Source: Pseudidiomarina aquimaris
GTDB lineage: Bacteria; Pseudomonadota; Gammaproteobacteria; Enterobacterales; Alteromonadaceae
Direction: 5' to 3'
Assembly: GCF_003987395.1 (NCBI RefSeq)
Contig: NZ_PIPT01000005.1
Location: forward strand, 186,001-250,000
Length of the DNA: 64,000 nucleotides
Both the position numbers and the translations under genes were made by a program. Every line of letters begins with the position of its first letter. The stretch's first letter is position 1. Positions 31,154-41,578 of this stretch are shown one piece after another. Below the pieces are notes generated by a model, which ran no database searches, was not told the origin of the DNA, and was given only the letters and a program-made list of their open reading frames with translations.

Positions 31154-33304
31154 GTGAATCCAATAACTAAGCAATTTCAATACGGTCGTCACACAGTGAC
31201 ATTAGAAACAGGTGCGATAGCGCGCCAAGCGACCGGTGCCGTGCTAGCGAGCATGGACGATACCACCGTTTTAGTAACTGTGGTCGCTAAAAAAGAAGCG
31301 AAAGAAGGTCAAGACTTCTTCCCATTGACAGTCAATTATCAAGAGCGTACCTACGCTGCCGGTAAAATCCCAGGTGGTTTCTTTAAGCGTGAAGGCCGCC
31401 CATCAGAAAACGAAACCTTGACGTCGCGTCTGATTGACCGTCCGATTCGTCCACTGTTCCCAGAAGGCTTTAAGAACGAAGTACAAATTATTGCCACTGT
31501 AGTTTCAGTTAATCCACAAGTAAGCCCTGATATCGTTGCTTTGATTGGTGCTTCTGCAGCCCTTTCAATTGCTGGCGTACCATTCGCAGGCCCAATTGGT
31601 GCTGCGCGTGTAGGTGTTCTTAACGATGAATATGTGCTGAACCCAACCCTAGACGAGCTTGCAGAATCGAAACTCGACTTGGTTGTTGCAGGTACCGAAA
31701 ATGCGGTATTGATGGTTGAGTCAGAAGCACAGTTGCTGTCTGAAGATGCCATGTTAGGTGCAGTGGTTTATGGTCACGAGCAAATGCAAGCTGTGATCAA
31801 CGCCATCAACGAATTCACTGCTGAAGCCGGCAAGCCGAAGTGGGATTGGCAGGCACCAGCAGAAAATACCTCGTTGAAAGACAAGGTAAAAGCGTTGGCA
31901 GAACAAGGTATCGGCGATGCTTATCGTATCACTGAGAAAGCTGAACGCTACGAGCAAATCAGCAAGTTACGTGATGAAGTCATCACTAAACTGACTGAAG
32001 AAGATGAATCACTTGATAGCAAAGAAATCGGCGACATCTTCCATGCCCTAGAAAGCGATGTGGTGCGTAGCCGCATTATCGCTGGCGAGAAGCGCATCGA
32101 TGGCCGTGACCCAGATATGGTTCGTGGTTTGCACATCGCTACGGGCGTATTGCCACGCGTACACGGCTCGGCCATTTTCACTCGTGGTGAAACGCAGGCA
32201 TTGGTTGCTGCTACCCTAGGTACTGAGCGCGATGCGCAGATGATTGATGACCTCGTGGGTTCAAGCAACAACCGCTTCATGTTGCACTACAACTTCCCTC
32301 CATACTGTGTTGGTGAGACTGGTATGGTCGGCTCACCGAAGCGTCGCGAAATCGGTCACGGCCGTTTGGCGAAGCGCGGTGTGCAGGCAGTCATGCCTTC
32401 ACAAGAAGAATTCCCGTACACCATTCGTGTGGTATCAGAAATCACTGAATCAAACGGTTCAAGCTCAATGGCCTCAGTGTGTGGTACTTCATTGGCATTG
32501 ATGGACGCGGGCGTTCCAATCAAAGCTTCAGTTGCGGGTATCGCAATGGGCTTGGTGAAAGAAGGCGATAAGTTTGTCGTTCTGTCTGATATCTTGGGTG
32601 ACGAAGATCACTTAGGCGACATGGACTTCAAAGTTGCCGGTAGCAAAGACGGTGTCACTGCGTTGCAGATGGACATCAAGATTGACGGTATCACGCGTGA
32701 AATCATGGAGCAGGCACTTGAGCAAGCGAAAGCTGCGCGTCTGCACATTTTGAATGTGATGGACGATGCAATTTCTGGTGCTCGTGAAGAGCTTTCTGAC
32801 TTTGCTCCTCGCTACCACACCATGAAGATCAACCCAGATAAAATCCGTGACGTGATTGGTAAAGGTGGTGCGGTGATTCGTGAATTGACTGAAAGCACGA
32901 ACACCAACATCGAAATCAATGATGACGGTACGGTACGTATTGCTGCAACTGACCAAGCGTCAGCGCAAGCGGCGATTGACCGTATTAAAGAGTTAACTGA
33001 AGACGTTGAAGTGGGTCGCATCTACCAAGGTAAAGTGGCACGTATCGTCGACTTCGGTGCGTTCGTGACTATCCTGCCTGGTAAAGATGGCTTGGTACAC
33101 ATTTCTCAAATCGCTGAAGAGCGTGTGAACGACGTCAACGAATACTTGAAAGTCGGTCAGACAGTACCAGTGAAGGTACTTGAGATTGACCGTCAAGGCC
33201 GTGTCCGTCTGAGCATGAAAGATGCAGCAGAAAAGCCAGCTCAAGCAGACACTGCAGAGCAAGCGGATAATGCTGAAGAGAAAGGTCAGGACGAAGCGGA
33301 ATAA
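31154..33304 (+). CDS. pnp: Polyribonucleotide nucleotidyltransferase (PNPase)
   Basis: Phosphorolytic 3'-5' exoribonuclease of 716 residues, part of the RNA degradosome. It contains two RNase PH-like domains separated by a helical domain, with the second core marked by [11 protein letters not shown] and [23 protein letters not shown] domain ([10 protein letters not shown]) and an S1 domain ([15 protein letters not shown]) follow. It starts with GTG at 31154, preceded by an AGGAAAGGA tract. The tail is acidic. Confidence 0.98.
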   Translation: MNPITKQFQYGRHTVTLETGAIARQATGAVLASMDDTTVLVTVVAKKEAKEGQDFFPLTVNYQERTYAAGKIPGGFFKREGRPSENETLTSRLIDRPIRPLFPEGFKNEVQIIATVVSVNPQVSPDIVALIGASAALSIAGVPFAGPIGAARVGVLNDEYVLNPTLDELAESKLDLVVAGTENAVLMVESEAQLLSEDAMLGAVVYGHEQMQAVINAINEFTAEAGKPKWDWQAPAENTSLKDKVKALAEQGIGDAYRITEKAERYEQISKLRDEVITKLTEEDESLDSKEIGDIFHALESDVVRSRIIAGEKRIDGRDPDMVRGLHIATGVLPRVHGSAIFTRGETQALVAATLGTERDAQMIDDLVGSSNNRFMLHYNFPPYCVGETGMVGSPKRREIGHGRLAKRGVQAVMPSQEEFPYTIRVVSEITESNGSSSMASVCGTSLALMDAGVPIKASVAGIAMGLVKEGDKFVVLSDILGDEDHLGDMDFKVAGSKDGVTALQMDIKIDGITREIMEQALEQAKAARLHILNVMDDAISGAREELSDFAPRYHTMKINPDKIRDVIGKGGAVIRELTESTNTNIEINDDGTVRIAATDQASAQAAIDRIKELTEDVEVGRIYQGKVARIVDFGAFVTILPGKDGLVHISQIAEERVNDVNEYLKVGQTVPVKVLEIDRQGRVRLSMKDAAEKPAQADTAEQADNAEEKGQDEAE

Positions 33305-33333
33305 AACCGTTTAAGTTCTTTACAATTCTCTAC

Positions 33334-33363
33334 GAAAAGGGGCTTCGGCCCCTTTTCTTTTTT
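33334..33363 (+). terminator. Terminator after pnp
   Basis: GAAAAGGGGC and GCCCCTTTTC pair around a TTCG tetraloop, followed by a T-rich tract. Confidence 0.92.
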
Positions 33364-33413
33364 GTCTTTAGTTGCGCTATGATGAGAGTCTAACCAGCGA
33401 GAAAGGAAGTGGT

Positions 33414-34325
33414 ATGAATTACGCGAAGGTTGTTGCTGTGCTACTAACCTTGGGCGCACTCAGCGCTTGCACGGCGACTCCGCAAAGCGAGCAGGGCATG
33501 CTCGCCAACTTAGTAGTGCCCACGCCACAAGTCGCCGATGGTCGCTATCAATTAGAAGTGGCAAAACTGACGGAAGTCATCACCCGTGGCGAAGAGGAAC
33601 TCGATGCGGAAGCAATGGGGCAATTACTCTACCGCCGTGGCAGTCTTTACGATGCACTCGGTTTGGCAACGCTTGCGCGTATCGATTTCAATCGCGCGCT
33701 GGACTATCAACCACGATTGGCCGACGCCTATAACTACTTGGGCATTCATTACACGCAGGTGGGCCAATTTGATTACGCTTATGAAGCGCTTGATGCCGCA
33801 TTGGAGCTAGAGCCTGAACATCCCTATGCTTATCTGAATCGGGGCGTAGCAGGCTATTACGATGGGCGCTTTGATCTTGCTTTAGCTGACCTAGAGCATT
33901 TCTATCAAGCCGACCCCGATGATCCCTACCGTGCGCTGTGGCGCTATCTTGCCAAAGTCGAAGTCGAATCCGCAGAACAAGCCAAACAAGAGCTTGCTGC
34001 TGCGCGCCTCGCCAGTAATTCAGAGGCTTGGGGTTGGGGCATCGTTGACCTCTATGTCGGCGGTATGAGCGAACAAACATTTTTACAAAGCTATGCAACG
34101 CAACAGTTGGGTGAGGATGAGACGCTAGCTGAACGTATGTGTGAAGCTTATTTCTACCTGGGCAAGCTGCAACAGTTGCAGGGCAAGTGGGATACTGCGG
34201 CGGTTTACTTCCGGCTAGCCCTCGCCACCAATGTGCATCTATTTTTAGAACACCGTTATGCAGCAATGGAAATGGATGCGAGCCAAGCGCGCGCAGCTTA
34301 TGAAACCAAGCCTAACGTCGATTAA
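33414..34325 (+). CDS. nlpI: Lipoprotein NlpI
   Basis: TPR-containing outer-membrane lipoprotein of 303 residues that scaffolds peptidoglycan hydrolases and the Prc protease in E. coli. The signal peptide ends in lipobox LSAC. TPR units are clear around LYRRGSLYDALGLATLARIDF, ADAYNYLGIHYTQVGQFDYA and AYLNRGVAGYYDGRFDLA. ATG 33414 is the start; the upstream in-frame extension lacks signal-peptide character. The position after pnp agrees with E. coli. The next gene begins inside its last codons. Confidence 0.95.
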   Translation: MNYAKVVAVLLTLGALSACTATPQSEQGMLANLVVPTPQVADGRYQLEVAKLTEVITRGEEELDAEAMGQLLYRRGSLYDALGLATLARIDFNRALDYQPRLADAYNYLGIHYTQVGQFDYAYEALDAALELEPEHPYAYLNRGVAGYYDGRFDLALADLEHFYQADPDDPYRALWRYLAKVEVESAEQAKQELAAARLASNSEAWGWGIVDLYVGGMSEQTFLQSYATQQLGEDETLAERMCEAYFYLGKLQQLQGKWDTAAVYFRLALATNVHLFLEHRYAAMEMDASQARAAYETKPNVD

Positions 34326-35190
34326 CACGGGTCTGAGTTTACTCCTCGGGTGCTTGGCTATTGCACCTCCGGCCAACGCCGCGGCGAGCTTGCCAGAATG
34401 GCCGCTAGCACCGGCGGCGTCAGCCGCAGCCGTAGCGACATGTGACGCAACTGATGAGAAGATCTGGGTGTGGCTACCACAGCATGGCGATGCGCCAGCG
34501 CAAGCGATGTTACAACGCTGGCAACAACACCCGCTGGCAGCTTTGAGCGGTTGTCTACAATACCGCACCTACAGTGATGCCGAACAACTGCAATGCACCG
34601 TTAATGGCGAGCGTCAGCATCAGCGCTGTAACCTACCGCTATTGCCGCGTGAGCTATTGCAGCGCCACATCGTTTTTACCGATGCCGAAATAGGCAGTGC
34701 TTCTGCGCAGCAAATAGTGTTACCGCTCAATGCGAACTTAACGGTATTTGCGCATGAAATCGCGCATTGGTTGGGTTTTGCCGACGAATATCAAATGTCG
34801 CCGAGCCTTGCTAAGAATTACTGTCAGGGGCGTTATGAGCATCCGTCATTGAACGTGGTGCTAACGCGCAGCAAGCAACTCAGTGCGCAAGAATTAGAGC
34901 AACTTTGGCAACGTCTTCCTTGGCGCGAGGCGATAGCAGACTGGCGTTTATTGGGGCAACAACAAGCAGACGGTAAATGGTTGTTAGGCTCAGCAAGCTC
35001 GACTGAGGTTGGCCTGTTTACCAGCCAAACCTGTGCTGGCGTTGCTGGGGTCTATAGTTGGAAGCCCGTCGCCAAGCTCACCGCGATGGAGTATCACGAT
35101 GTCAATGTTTGGCCGACGGTCTATCTCGAGACGGCGCGTGCGCTACAGCGCGGTAGCCGTTTGCGCAATCATGATGATGGGGCAGAGTAG
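34300..35190 (+). CDS. Predicted secreted zinc metalloprotease
   Basis: A 296-residue protein from the ATG at 34300, which overlaps the nlpI 3' end by 26 nt. The N-terminus is a signal peptide (hydrophobic LSLLLGCLAIAPPANAA). The motif HEIAHWLGFADEY is an extended HExxHxxGxxDE zinc site of the metzincin/gluzincin type. Several Cys residues may form periplasmic disulfides. I do not recognise a named family. Its overlap with nlpI suggests co-expression. Its 3' end also overlaps the convergent MAPEG gene by 48 nt. Confidence 0.7.
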   Translation: MKPSLTSINTGLSLLLGCLAIAPPANAAASLPEWPLAPAASAAAVATCDATDEKIWVWLPQHGDAPAQAMLQRWQQHPLAALSGCLQYRTYSDAEQLQCTVNGERQHQRCNLPLLPRELLQRHIVFTDAEIGSASAQQIVLPLNANLTVFAHEIAHWLGFADEYQMSPSLAKNYCQGRYEHPSLNVVLTRSKQLSAQELEQLWQRLPWREAIADWRLLGQQQADGKWLLGSASSTEVGLFTSQTCAGVAGVYSWKPVAKLTAMEYHDVNVWPTVYLETARALQRGSRLRNHDDGAE

Positions 35191-35535
35191 TGCGAAAAAC
35201 CAGACCAAGCTGCGTAACTTGTCCCAATTGGCAAGGTAGAGCACGTGATAGGCGATTCTGAAACCGATAAAACCCACCGCCAACCATTGGTTCAGCGCAT
35301 TGACTTGATCAGTGGCAATGACCAGCAAAACTGCCGCCGCAAATAACGGAAACGCTTCGTAGGCATTGTAATGGCCTGCAACCGCGCGTGCTCCAGCACC
35401 TGTCAAACGTTGCTGTTGGGCACGCGGGTGGCGGTTATCGTAGCCATTATCACGATTTTGAAAATAGACTACCGGAGCTTTGGCGGCGATGGGTAACAAG
35501 CCGGCAATTAATAAACACCAAATCATGAGACTCAT
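35143..35535 (-). CDS. MAPEG-family membrane protein
   Basis: A 130-residue protein with four hydrophobic helices. GNYNAYE-type conservation is present as GHYNAYEAFPLFAAAVL, and the family motif FRIAYHVLYLANWDKLR is present. Bacterial MAPEG proteins are often annotated as glutathione-S-transferase-like, but the function of this branch is unknown. The ATG at 35535 is chosen because an extension upstream would run into lipA. It converges on and overlaps the zinc protease gene. Confidence 0.85.
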   Translation of the reverse strand: MSLMIWCLLIAGLLPIAAKAPVVYFQNRDNGYDNRHPRAQQQRLTGAGARAVAGHYNAYEAFPLFAAAVLLVIATDQVNALNQWLAVGFIGFRIAYHVLYLANWDKLRSLVWFFALLCPIIMIAQTATAL

Positions 35536-35554
35536 CGCACACTCCTTTTCGTGA

Positions 35555-36520
35555 TTATTTAACTTCTTTACCTGCAGCCTGAAGGTCTGCGTGATAAGAA
35601 GAACGTACAAGTGGGCCACTGGCAATGTGAGTGAAGCCCATTTTAACGCCTTCTTGGCGGAACATTTCAAACTCATCCGGCGTTACATAGCGCGTGACCG
35701 GAAGGTGATGACGACTCGGCTGTAAGTATTGACCGATGGTGAGCATGTCAACATCGTACTCACGCAAATCGCGCATGACTTCGAGGATCTCTTCGTTGGT
35801 TTCCCCAAGACCTACCATGAGTCCTGACTTGGTACGGACATCTGGGCGTGCTTTTTTGTAGCCCTGCAACAATTCCAACGACCATTTATAGTTGGCGCCT
35901 GGACGCGCTGCTTTGTACATACGTGGCACCGTTTCCAGATTATGGTTGAAGACGTCTGGCGCTTCGTCGCTAAGAATATCCAGTGCTACCTGCATACGGC
36001 CACGGAAGTCAGGTACTAAGACTTCGACTTGAATACCTGGGCTATGGGCACGGATCTCACGAATACAATCAGCAAAGTGCTGTGCACCGCCGTCACGCAG
36101 GTCGTCACGGTCAACCGAGGTCACCACCACATACTTAACTTTCATGTCACGCACTGTAGCGCCAAGCTTCACCGCTTCTTCAGGGTCAGGTGGCAGCGGG
36201 CGACCGTGGGCAACGTCACAGAAAGGACATCGACGGGTACAAATCGCACCCAAAATCATAAAGGTTGCAGTACCGTGGTTGAAGCACTCGGGTAAGTTAG
36301 GACACGAGGCTTCTTCACACACCGAGTGTAAACCGTGCTTGCGCATGGCTTGTTTGATCTCGTCGATGCGCTGGGTAGAGGCTGGTAATTTCACTTTCAG
36401 CCACTCAGGTTTGCGCAACATCTGATCGCGTTCAGTTGGGACTACTTTTACCGGGATGAGTGCCATTTTGTCGGCATCACGTAGTTTGACGCCCGGTTCA
36501 ACTCTAACTGGCTTGGACAT
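35555..36520 (-). CDS. lipA: Lipoyl synthase
   Basis: Radical-SAM enzyme of 321 residues that inserts two sulfurs into octanoyl groups on E2/GcvH proteins. The auxiliary cluster Cys motif is [12 protein letters not shown], and the radical-SAM motif is CTRRCPFC. The conserved C-terminal serine is in [11 protein letters not shown] 36520 (MSKPVRV) matches E. coli; the gene overlaps the lipB 3' end by 17 nt. Confidence 0.98.
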   Translation of the reverse strand: MSKPVRVEPGVKLRDADKMALIPVKVVPTERDQMLRKPEWLKVKLPASTQRIDEIKQAMRKHGLHSVCEEASCPNLPECFNHGTATFMILGAICTRRCPFCDVAHGRPLPPDPEEAVKLGATVRDMKVKYVVVTSVDRDDLRDGGAQHFADCIREIRAHSPGIQVEVLVPDFRGRMQVALDILSDEAPDVFNHNLETVPRMYKAARPGANYKWSLELLQGYKKARPDVRTKSGLMVGLGETNEEILEVMRDLREYDVDMLTIGQYLQPSRHHLPVTRYVTPDEFEMFRQEGVKMGFTHIASGPLVRSSYHADLQAAGKEVK

Positions 36521-37169
36521 AAGCGTTGTCGAATCCTGTCTGTTGGTGAATATCTTCATACCCTAGGCGCTCAGCAAACAGCGCGGTTACACGCTCAGCG
36601 GCTGCAGCGACGGTGGCAGGGCCATTGAGCTCTGCAGTCTGTACCATTTGCATGCCAGCATAGCCACAAGGGTTAATGCGTAAAAAGGGACTAAGGTCCA
36701 TATTAACATTGAGCGCTAGTCCATGAAACGAGCAGCCGCGGCGGATCCTTAGGCCCAAAGAGCATAACTTAGCGCCATCGACATAGACGCCCGGTGCATC
36801 AGGGCGCGCTGCCGCTTTAACGTTGTGTTCAGCCATTAAAGCTACGATGGTTTCTTCAATATGGGTCACTAACTGACGCACGCCAATCTTCAGGCGCCGC
36901 AAATCAAGTAGAAAATAAACCACTAATTGGCCTGGTCCGTGGTAGGTAACTTGGCCTCCGCGGTCGACTTTCACAACGGGAATATCGCCTGGCGCGAGCA
37001 GGTGCTCTTCTTTGCCTGCTTGGCCTTGGGTGAAAACCGGCTCATGCTCGAGTACCCATAACTCGTCAGGGCTGTGTTCGTCACGCTGGTCAGTATAGTT
37101 CTGCATGGCTTGCCATACGGGTTCGTAGGGCTGTCGGCCTAACTGACGAATGATCAGCTTAGAGGACAT
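36504..37169 (-). CDS. lipB: Octanoyltransferase LipB
   Basis: Transfers octanoate from ACP to lipoyl domains, 221 residues. Motifs are [34 protein letters not shown] and the active-site Lys/Cys region in [10 protein letters not shown]. It overlaps ybeD upstream by 11 nt and lipA downstream by 17 nt, so the three are probably translated as a coupled unit. Confidence 0.97.
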   Translation of the reverse strand: MSSKLIIRQLGRQPYEPVWQAMQNYTDQRDEHSPDELWVLEHEPVFTQGQAGKEEHLLAPGDIPVVKVDRGGQVTYHGPGQLVVYFLLDLRRLKIGVRQLVTHIEETIVALMAEHNVKAAARPDAPGVYVDGAKLCSLGLRIRRGCSFHGLALNVNMDLSPFLRINPCGYAGMQMVQTAELNGPATVAAAAERVTALFAERLGYEDIHQQTGFDNAYVQAS

Positions 37170-37425
37170 AGCGAACTTCTTCGATAGCAGCCAACGCTTG
37201 GTACAGCTTTTCTATGTGTTGTTGGCTTTCAACCCGAATTTGAATTGAAACCGAATGATAATTACCTTTACTACTTGGTTTAACGGTTGGGCTGTAATCG
37301 CCAGGCGCATGTTCTTGCGCAACCGCAACCACCGCGTCAGGAAGTTCTGGTGTCGCCACGCCCATCACCTTAAAGGTGAAATGGCAGGGAAATTCAACCA
37401 GTTCGTCAAAACGGGTTTTTTGCAT
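37159..37425 (-). CDS. ybeD: DUF493 family protein YbeD
   Basis: An 88-residue ferredoxin-like alpha/beta protein with the family motifs [11 protein letters not shown] and [17 protein letters not shown]. Its molecular role is unknown, but it sits between dacA and lipB in gammaproteobacteria and is thought to be linked to lipoylation or the envelope only by that position. Confidence 0.93.
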   Translation of the reverse strand: MQKTRFDELVEFPCHFTFKVMGVATPELPDAVVAVAQEHAPGDYSPTVKPSSKGNYHSVSIQIRVESQQHIEKLYQALAAIEEVRYVL

Positions 37426-37444
37426 TACCTACTCCTCTAAACTT

Positions 37445-38293
37445 TTACTGCGCGCTGAGTTGGCGCTTGCTGGCGTGGAAAGCGTGAACAAGTCGTTCAG
37501 TTATCTCTCCACAACCGCCTTGACCGATGATTATATCATCAATTTGGCCAATCGGCTGTACTTCGCGGCTTGAACTGGTGAGAAAAAGCTCATCGAGTTG
37601 CGCTAAGTCAGCAACACTGAATGCTTGCTCATGCACTGGAATCGCCAATTCTTTGGCGAGCTTCAGCACCCACATGCGGGTAATGCCAGGCAAAATCAAG
37701 TGGTCGGTGGGTGCAGTGTAGATAGCACCATCTTTGACGGCAAAGTAATTGCTCGAAGCGCCCTCTGTGACCAAGCCGTTACGGTGTAACAACGGCTCTA
37801 GGGCACCACAAGCTTGAGCTTGCTGCTTGAGCATGATGTTGCCGAGTAAGCTGATACTTTTAATGTCGCAGCGGAGCCAGCGAATGTCGTCGAGCAGGGT
37901 GACTTTCACCGGCGTTGGCACATCCCAATGCACGGGCATCGCAGAGACACTGGCAAAAATCGTCGGTTGTAGAGGGCCTTGGGGAAGGTGCGAGCGTTTT
38001 GCTTCGGCACCGCGGGTGACTTGAATGTAGACCAAGGCGTCTTGACTGTGATTACGCGTTAGCAGTTGTTGAATTAAGTCTAACCAAAACGCTTGTCCGG
38101 GATTGGCTATTTCTAACGCGGCAAGGGAGCGTTCGAGGCGAGCTAAATGGTCTTCAAGCAAAAACGGATGGCCGTGATAGACCGGGACCACTTCATAGAT
38201 ACCGTCTGCAAACAAAAAGCCTCGGTCGAAAACCGAGACTTTTGCAGCTTCAGGGGCGAGCCACTCGCCATTAAGGTAAACGCTCTCAGGCAT
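37445..38293 (-). CDS. D-amino acid aminotransferase (class IV)
   Basis: PLP-dependent fold-type IV aminotransferase of 282 residues. The PLP lysine is in the SISLLGNIMLKQQA segment typical of D-alanine transaminases, preceded by LRCDIKS, and SSNYFAVKDG and the C-terminal TSSSREVQPIG phosphate-binding loop follow. It probably makes D-alanine or D-glutamate for peptidoglycan. It is placed between ybeD and dacA, where E. coli has no such gene but Alteromonadales often do. Confidence 0.9.
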   Translation of the reverse strand: MPESVYLNGEWLAPEAAKVSVFDRGFLFADGIYEVVPVYHGHPFLLEDHLARLERSLAALEIANPGQAFWLDLIQQLLTRNHSQDALVYIQVTRGAEAKRSHLPQGPLQPTIFASVSAMPVHWDVPTPVKVTLLDDIRWLRCDIKSISLLGNIMLKQQAQACGALEPLLHRNGLVTEGASSNYFAVKDGAIYTAPTDHLILPGITRMWVLKLAKELAIPVHEQAFSVADLAQLDELFLTSSSREVQPIGQIDDIIIGQGGCGEITERLVHAFHASKRQLSAQ

Positions 38294-38317
38294 GTTCGCC
38301 CCCTTTAAAACAAACGC

Positions 38318-39481
38318 TTATTCGCTTTCAAACTTACGTAAAACCCAATCTTGCAGTTGCTTAAACATGCCACCTTCAGCGACCTCGTTTAAGGTCACTA
38401 ACGGGAAGCTAACTAAGGTTTCACCTTCCAGTTGAATACTCACGGTACCCACTTCGGTGCCCTTAGCGATTGGAGCTTCCAGCTCTTGCGCCAATTCAAT
38501 GCTGGCTTTTAAATTGTCACGTTGACCACGTGGCAACGTCATGACTGCGTCTTGCGCAATACCGAGTGCTACGGTGTCTTGTTCGCCACCCCACACGCGC
38601 TGATCAACGAAACTCTCGCCAGCGCTGTAGGCTTGCACAGTTTCATAGTAGCGGAAGCCGTAGTTAAGGAGCTTTTTGCTCTCAACTTTACGCGCTTGCT
38701 CACTGCTGGTACCCATCACAACTGCCACAAGACGCGTATCGCCTTCTACCGCTGAGCTGACAAGACTGTAACCTGCCTCTTGCGTGTGACCGGTTTTAAT
38801 ACCGTCGACGTTCATGCTCGCATCCCATAACAGCGAGTTACGGTTGTACTGCTTAATGTTGTTGAAGGTGAATTCTTTTTCACTATAAATGGCGTATTCT
38901 TCAGGCACATCACGAATAAGCGCAATACCCATGGTCGCCATGTCACGTGCGGTGGTGTACTGATCAGGATCCGGTAGGCCATGGCTATTCATAAAGTTAG
39001 TGCCCGTCATGCCCAATTCAAACGCATAGTTGTTCATTAAATCAGCAAACGCACTTTCACTGCCAGCAATATGTTCTGCCATCGCGACACAGGCGTCGTT
39101 CCCTGAAGAAATGATGATGCCGCGGTTCAAATCTGCCACGCTGATTTGCTTACCGACTTCGATAAACATCTTGGACGACTCAGGGAAGTTTTTCGCCCAT
39201 GCATTTTCGCTAACGGTCACCAAGTCGTTTGGGCTGACACGGCCATCTTGAATTTCACGGCCGATAATATAGCTGGTCATCATTTTCGTTAAACTAGCTG
39301 GCGCCAGCTGCTCGTCGGCGTTCCCTTCGGCGATCACATAGCCGGTGGTGTAGTCCACCAAAATATAGCCATTGGCATTGACTTGTGGTGCAGGTGGAAT
39401 AATAGCGGCATTCGCGGCGACGGTAACAAGGCCGGCAAGGAGGGCGACGGCACGCGTTAGCTGTGATACGACAGATTGCAT
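38318..39481 (-). CDS. dacA: D-alanyl-D-alanine carboxypeptidase (PBP5)
   Basis: Periplasmic penicillin-binding protein of 387 residues that trims pentapeptides. A signal peptide covers the first 26 residues. Active-site motifs are SLTK at 63-66, SGN at 126-128 and KTG in DGIKTGHTQ. A C-terminal beta domain ends in an amphipathic membrane anchor (FKQLQDWVLRKFE). Confidence 0.97.
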   Translation of the reverse strand: MQSVVSQLTRAVALLAGLVTVAANAAIIPPAPQVNANGYILVDYTTGYVIAEGNADEQLAPASLTKMMTSYIIGREIQDGRVSPNDLVTVSENAWAKNFPESSKMFIEVGKQISVADLNRGIIISSGNDACVAMAEHIAGSESAFADLMNNYAFELGMTGTNFMNSHGLPDPDQYTTARDMATMGIALIRDVPEEYAIYSEKEFTFNNIKQYNRNSLLWDASMNVDGIKTGHTQEAGYSLVSSAVEGDTRLVAVVMGTSSEQARKVESKKLLNYGFRYYETVQAYSAGESFVDQRVWGGEQDTVALGIAQDAVMTLPRGQRDNLKASIELAQELEAPIAKGTEVGTVSIQLEGETLVSFPLVTLNEVAEGGMFKQLQDWVLRKFESE

Positions 39482-39560
39482 GATTGATTTCTCTACGTTG
39501 TCTTTTAACTATGGATTTAGCGCGCTGAATAGTAGCATAGCCGCGCTCGAAAGGCAGCTT

Positions 39561-40358
39561 CTATGGGCTCACCGGCACTCGAAAAACGCCATTGTAACCA
39601 TCAGCGCGTAACTGATTGATGAGTTGGTCGGTCTGCGTTGCAGCAAACGGTCCCAACATTAAAGCGTGTAGACCATTTTTCGGCCGAGTAGTTGCAGGAA
39701 CTTCATAGATTTGTGCCAATTTATTGGCTTCTTGTGCAACGCGCTGAGCATCGCTACTGGCCACCACTTGGATGTAATACTGCTCGGCTTCGAGCGGTGG
39801 TGCCACTGCAAGCGCTTGGTTGTTGGCTTCCGGATGTAAGGCTTCAATGCGGACGCGTGCGGTACCCGTGGCAAGCATGCCAAGTTTGTAGGCGGCGACA
39901 TAGGATAAGTCGATCATGCGATCGCCATGAAAAGGACCGCGGTCATTAACGCGCACAACCACTGATTTATTGTTGGCGAGATTGGTGACGCGAACGTAGG
40001 TTGGTAAGGGTAGTGTTTTATGCGCTGCACTCATGGCGTACATGTCATAGGTTTCGCCATTCGAGGTGAGGTGGCCATGAAATTTTTCACCATACCAAGA
40101 GGCAGTCCCTTCGGCTGTGTAACCGCGTGCATCCGGCATAATGTTGTAGGTTTTACCAAAGAGCGTGTAGGTTCGATTCCCCTGGGGGCTGGGCGGTAAA
40201 GTTTTCGGGATCGGTTCGGCGAGCTCGTCGGCACTCGGCAAACGGCTTGGAATACTGTCATGCGTTTGACTGTAGCGACCGCTGTTAGGTGAGGGCGATG
40301 AGCTGCAACCAATAACGACTATGAGTGTGAGAGCGAGGCTGATGAGTACGCGCGTCAT
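39561..40358 (-). CDS. rlpA: Septal ring lytic transglycosylase RlpA
   Basis: Lipoprotein of 265 residues from ATG 40358. The signal ends in IGCSS with Cys18 lipidated. The double-psi barrel (GTASWYGEKFHGHLTSNGE; catalytic Asp in RVNDRGPF) is followed by a C-terminal SPOR domain (YYIQVVASSDAQRV) that binds denuded glycan at septa. The start is chosen by the signal peptide. Confidence 0.95.
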   Translation of the reverse strand: MTRVLISLALTLIVVIGCSSSPSPNSGRYSQTHDSIPSRLPSADELAEPIPKTLPPSPQGNRTYTLFGKTYNIMPDARGYTAEGTASWYGEKFHGHLTSNGETYDMYAMSAAHKTLPLPTYVRVTNLANNKSVVVRVNDRGPFHGDRMIDLSYVAAYKLGMLATGTARVRIEALHPEANNQALAVAPPLEAEQYYIQVVASSDAQRVAQEANKLAQIYEVPATTRPKNGLHALMLGPFAATQTDQLINQLRADGYNGVFRVPVSP

Positions 40359-40471
40359 ACCGAATCCAGTTTCCCCAGCAAAAAGTGTTAGCGTTATTAT
40401 TAGGCAGTGTTCACTTTCGCACAAGCCACATCATAAGAGTAGCCTATTTGCGGTAAATCTTCTGCAAAGCC

Positions 40472-41578
40472 TCAGGCGTGAACGAGACGACGATTCGTTG
40501 CAATGGCCATAAGCAGACCAAAACCGGCAAACAGGGTTACCATTGAGGTGCCGCCATATGAGATCAGAGGTAAGGGCACTCCTACCACCGGCAATAAGCC
40601 GGAAACCATGCCAACGTTGACCATCACATAGACGAAAAAGGTGAGCGTCAAACTACCAGCAAGTAACTTTTGATAGACGCGTTGCGCGCGCATGGCAATG
40701 ATCATGCCGCGAAAAATGATAAAGCCGTAGAGCACAAAAAGACCGGCAACGCCAAGCAGGCCAAATTCTTCGCTAAAAACAGAGAAGATAAAGTCGGTAT
40801 GCCGTTCAGGCAAGAATTCAAGTTGCGATTGCGTACCTTGCAACCAACCTTTACCTTCAATGCCGCCGGAGCCGATGGCTATCTTCGATTGAATGATTTG
40901 ATAGCCTGCGCCGAGTGGATCACGCTCGGGATCTAAAAAAGTGAGTACCCGCTGGCGCTGATAATCACGCATGAGGAACATCCAGAGCACCGGAATAAAC
41001 GAGCCAATCGCAACCGCAAAGAAGCCGATCAATTTCCACGACATGCCGGCGAGAAATAGGACGAATATTCCAGAGCTCGCAATAAGCAGTGAGGTACCCA
41101 GATCAGGTTGTTTGGCAATCATTAGCACGGGTATCAGCAGTAAAATAAACGCGGCGGCGAGGCGTCGTTTCGTCGGTGGCATGCCTTGCTCCGCGATAAA
41201 CCAGGCGACGGCCATGGGCACGGCTAGCTTCATAAGCTCAGAGGGCTGAATTGTGGCGACCCCGATATTTAACCAGCGCTGTGCACCCTTGCTACTCTCA
41301 CCTACCAACAGCACCGCGACCAATAACACAAGGCCGACAGTAAAGATGGGCAATGACCAGCGTTGCACACTATCAAGCGGAATTTGGGCAATCACAAACA
41401 TAGCGAAAAATGCGGCGCCAATGCGAATGACCTGGCGTTCGGTCATGGCCATACTCTCGCCACTGGCCGAATAGACCGTAACTAAGCTCACCACGGAGAT
41501 AACCAATAGTGCCAAAAACAGCGGTGGATCGATGTGCAAACGTTGTAGCCAAGAGGTACGTTGTTGATCAGGGAGCAT
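40472..41578 (-). CDS. mrdB: Rod-shape SEDS glycosyltransferase RodA
   Basis: Polytopic SEDS peptidoglycan polymerase of 368 residues, partner of PBP2 in the elongasome. Many transmembrane helices are visible. Signatures are KGAQRWLNIG, QPDLGTSLL (with the catalytic Asp region), and the C-terminal VGVPLPLISYGGTSM. It overlaps mrdA by 11 nt. Confidence 0.97.
   Translation of the reverse strand: MLPDQQRTSWLQRLHIDPPLFLALLVISVVSLVTVYSASGESMAMTERQVIRIGAAFFAMFVIAQIPLDSVQRWSLPIFTVGLVLLVAVLLVGESSKGAQRWLNIGVATIQPSELMKLAVPMAVAWFIAEQGMPPTKRRLAAAFILLLIPVLMIAKQPDLGTSLLIASSGIFVLFLAGMSWKLIGFFAVAIGSFIPVLWMFLMRDYQRQRVLTFLDPERDPLGAGYQIIQSKIAIGSGGIEGKGWLQGTQSQLEFLPERHTDFIFSVFSEEFGLLGVAGLFVLYGFIIFRGMIIAMRAQRVYQKLLAGSLTLTFFVYVMVNVGMVSGLLPVVGVPLPLISYGGTSMVTLFAGFGLLMAIATNRRLVHA

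Noticed and set aside
33688-34266. 192-codon minus-strand frame antisense to nlpI
   Set aside because: Low-complexity His/Arg-rich translation of the TPR region on the opposite strand, with no start signal.
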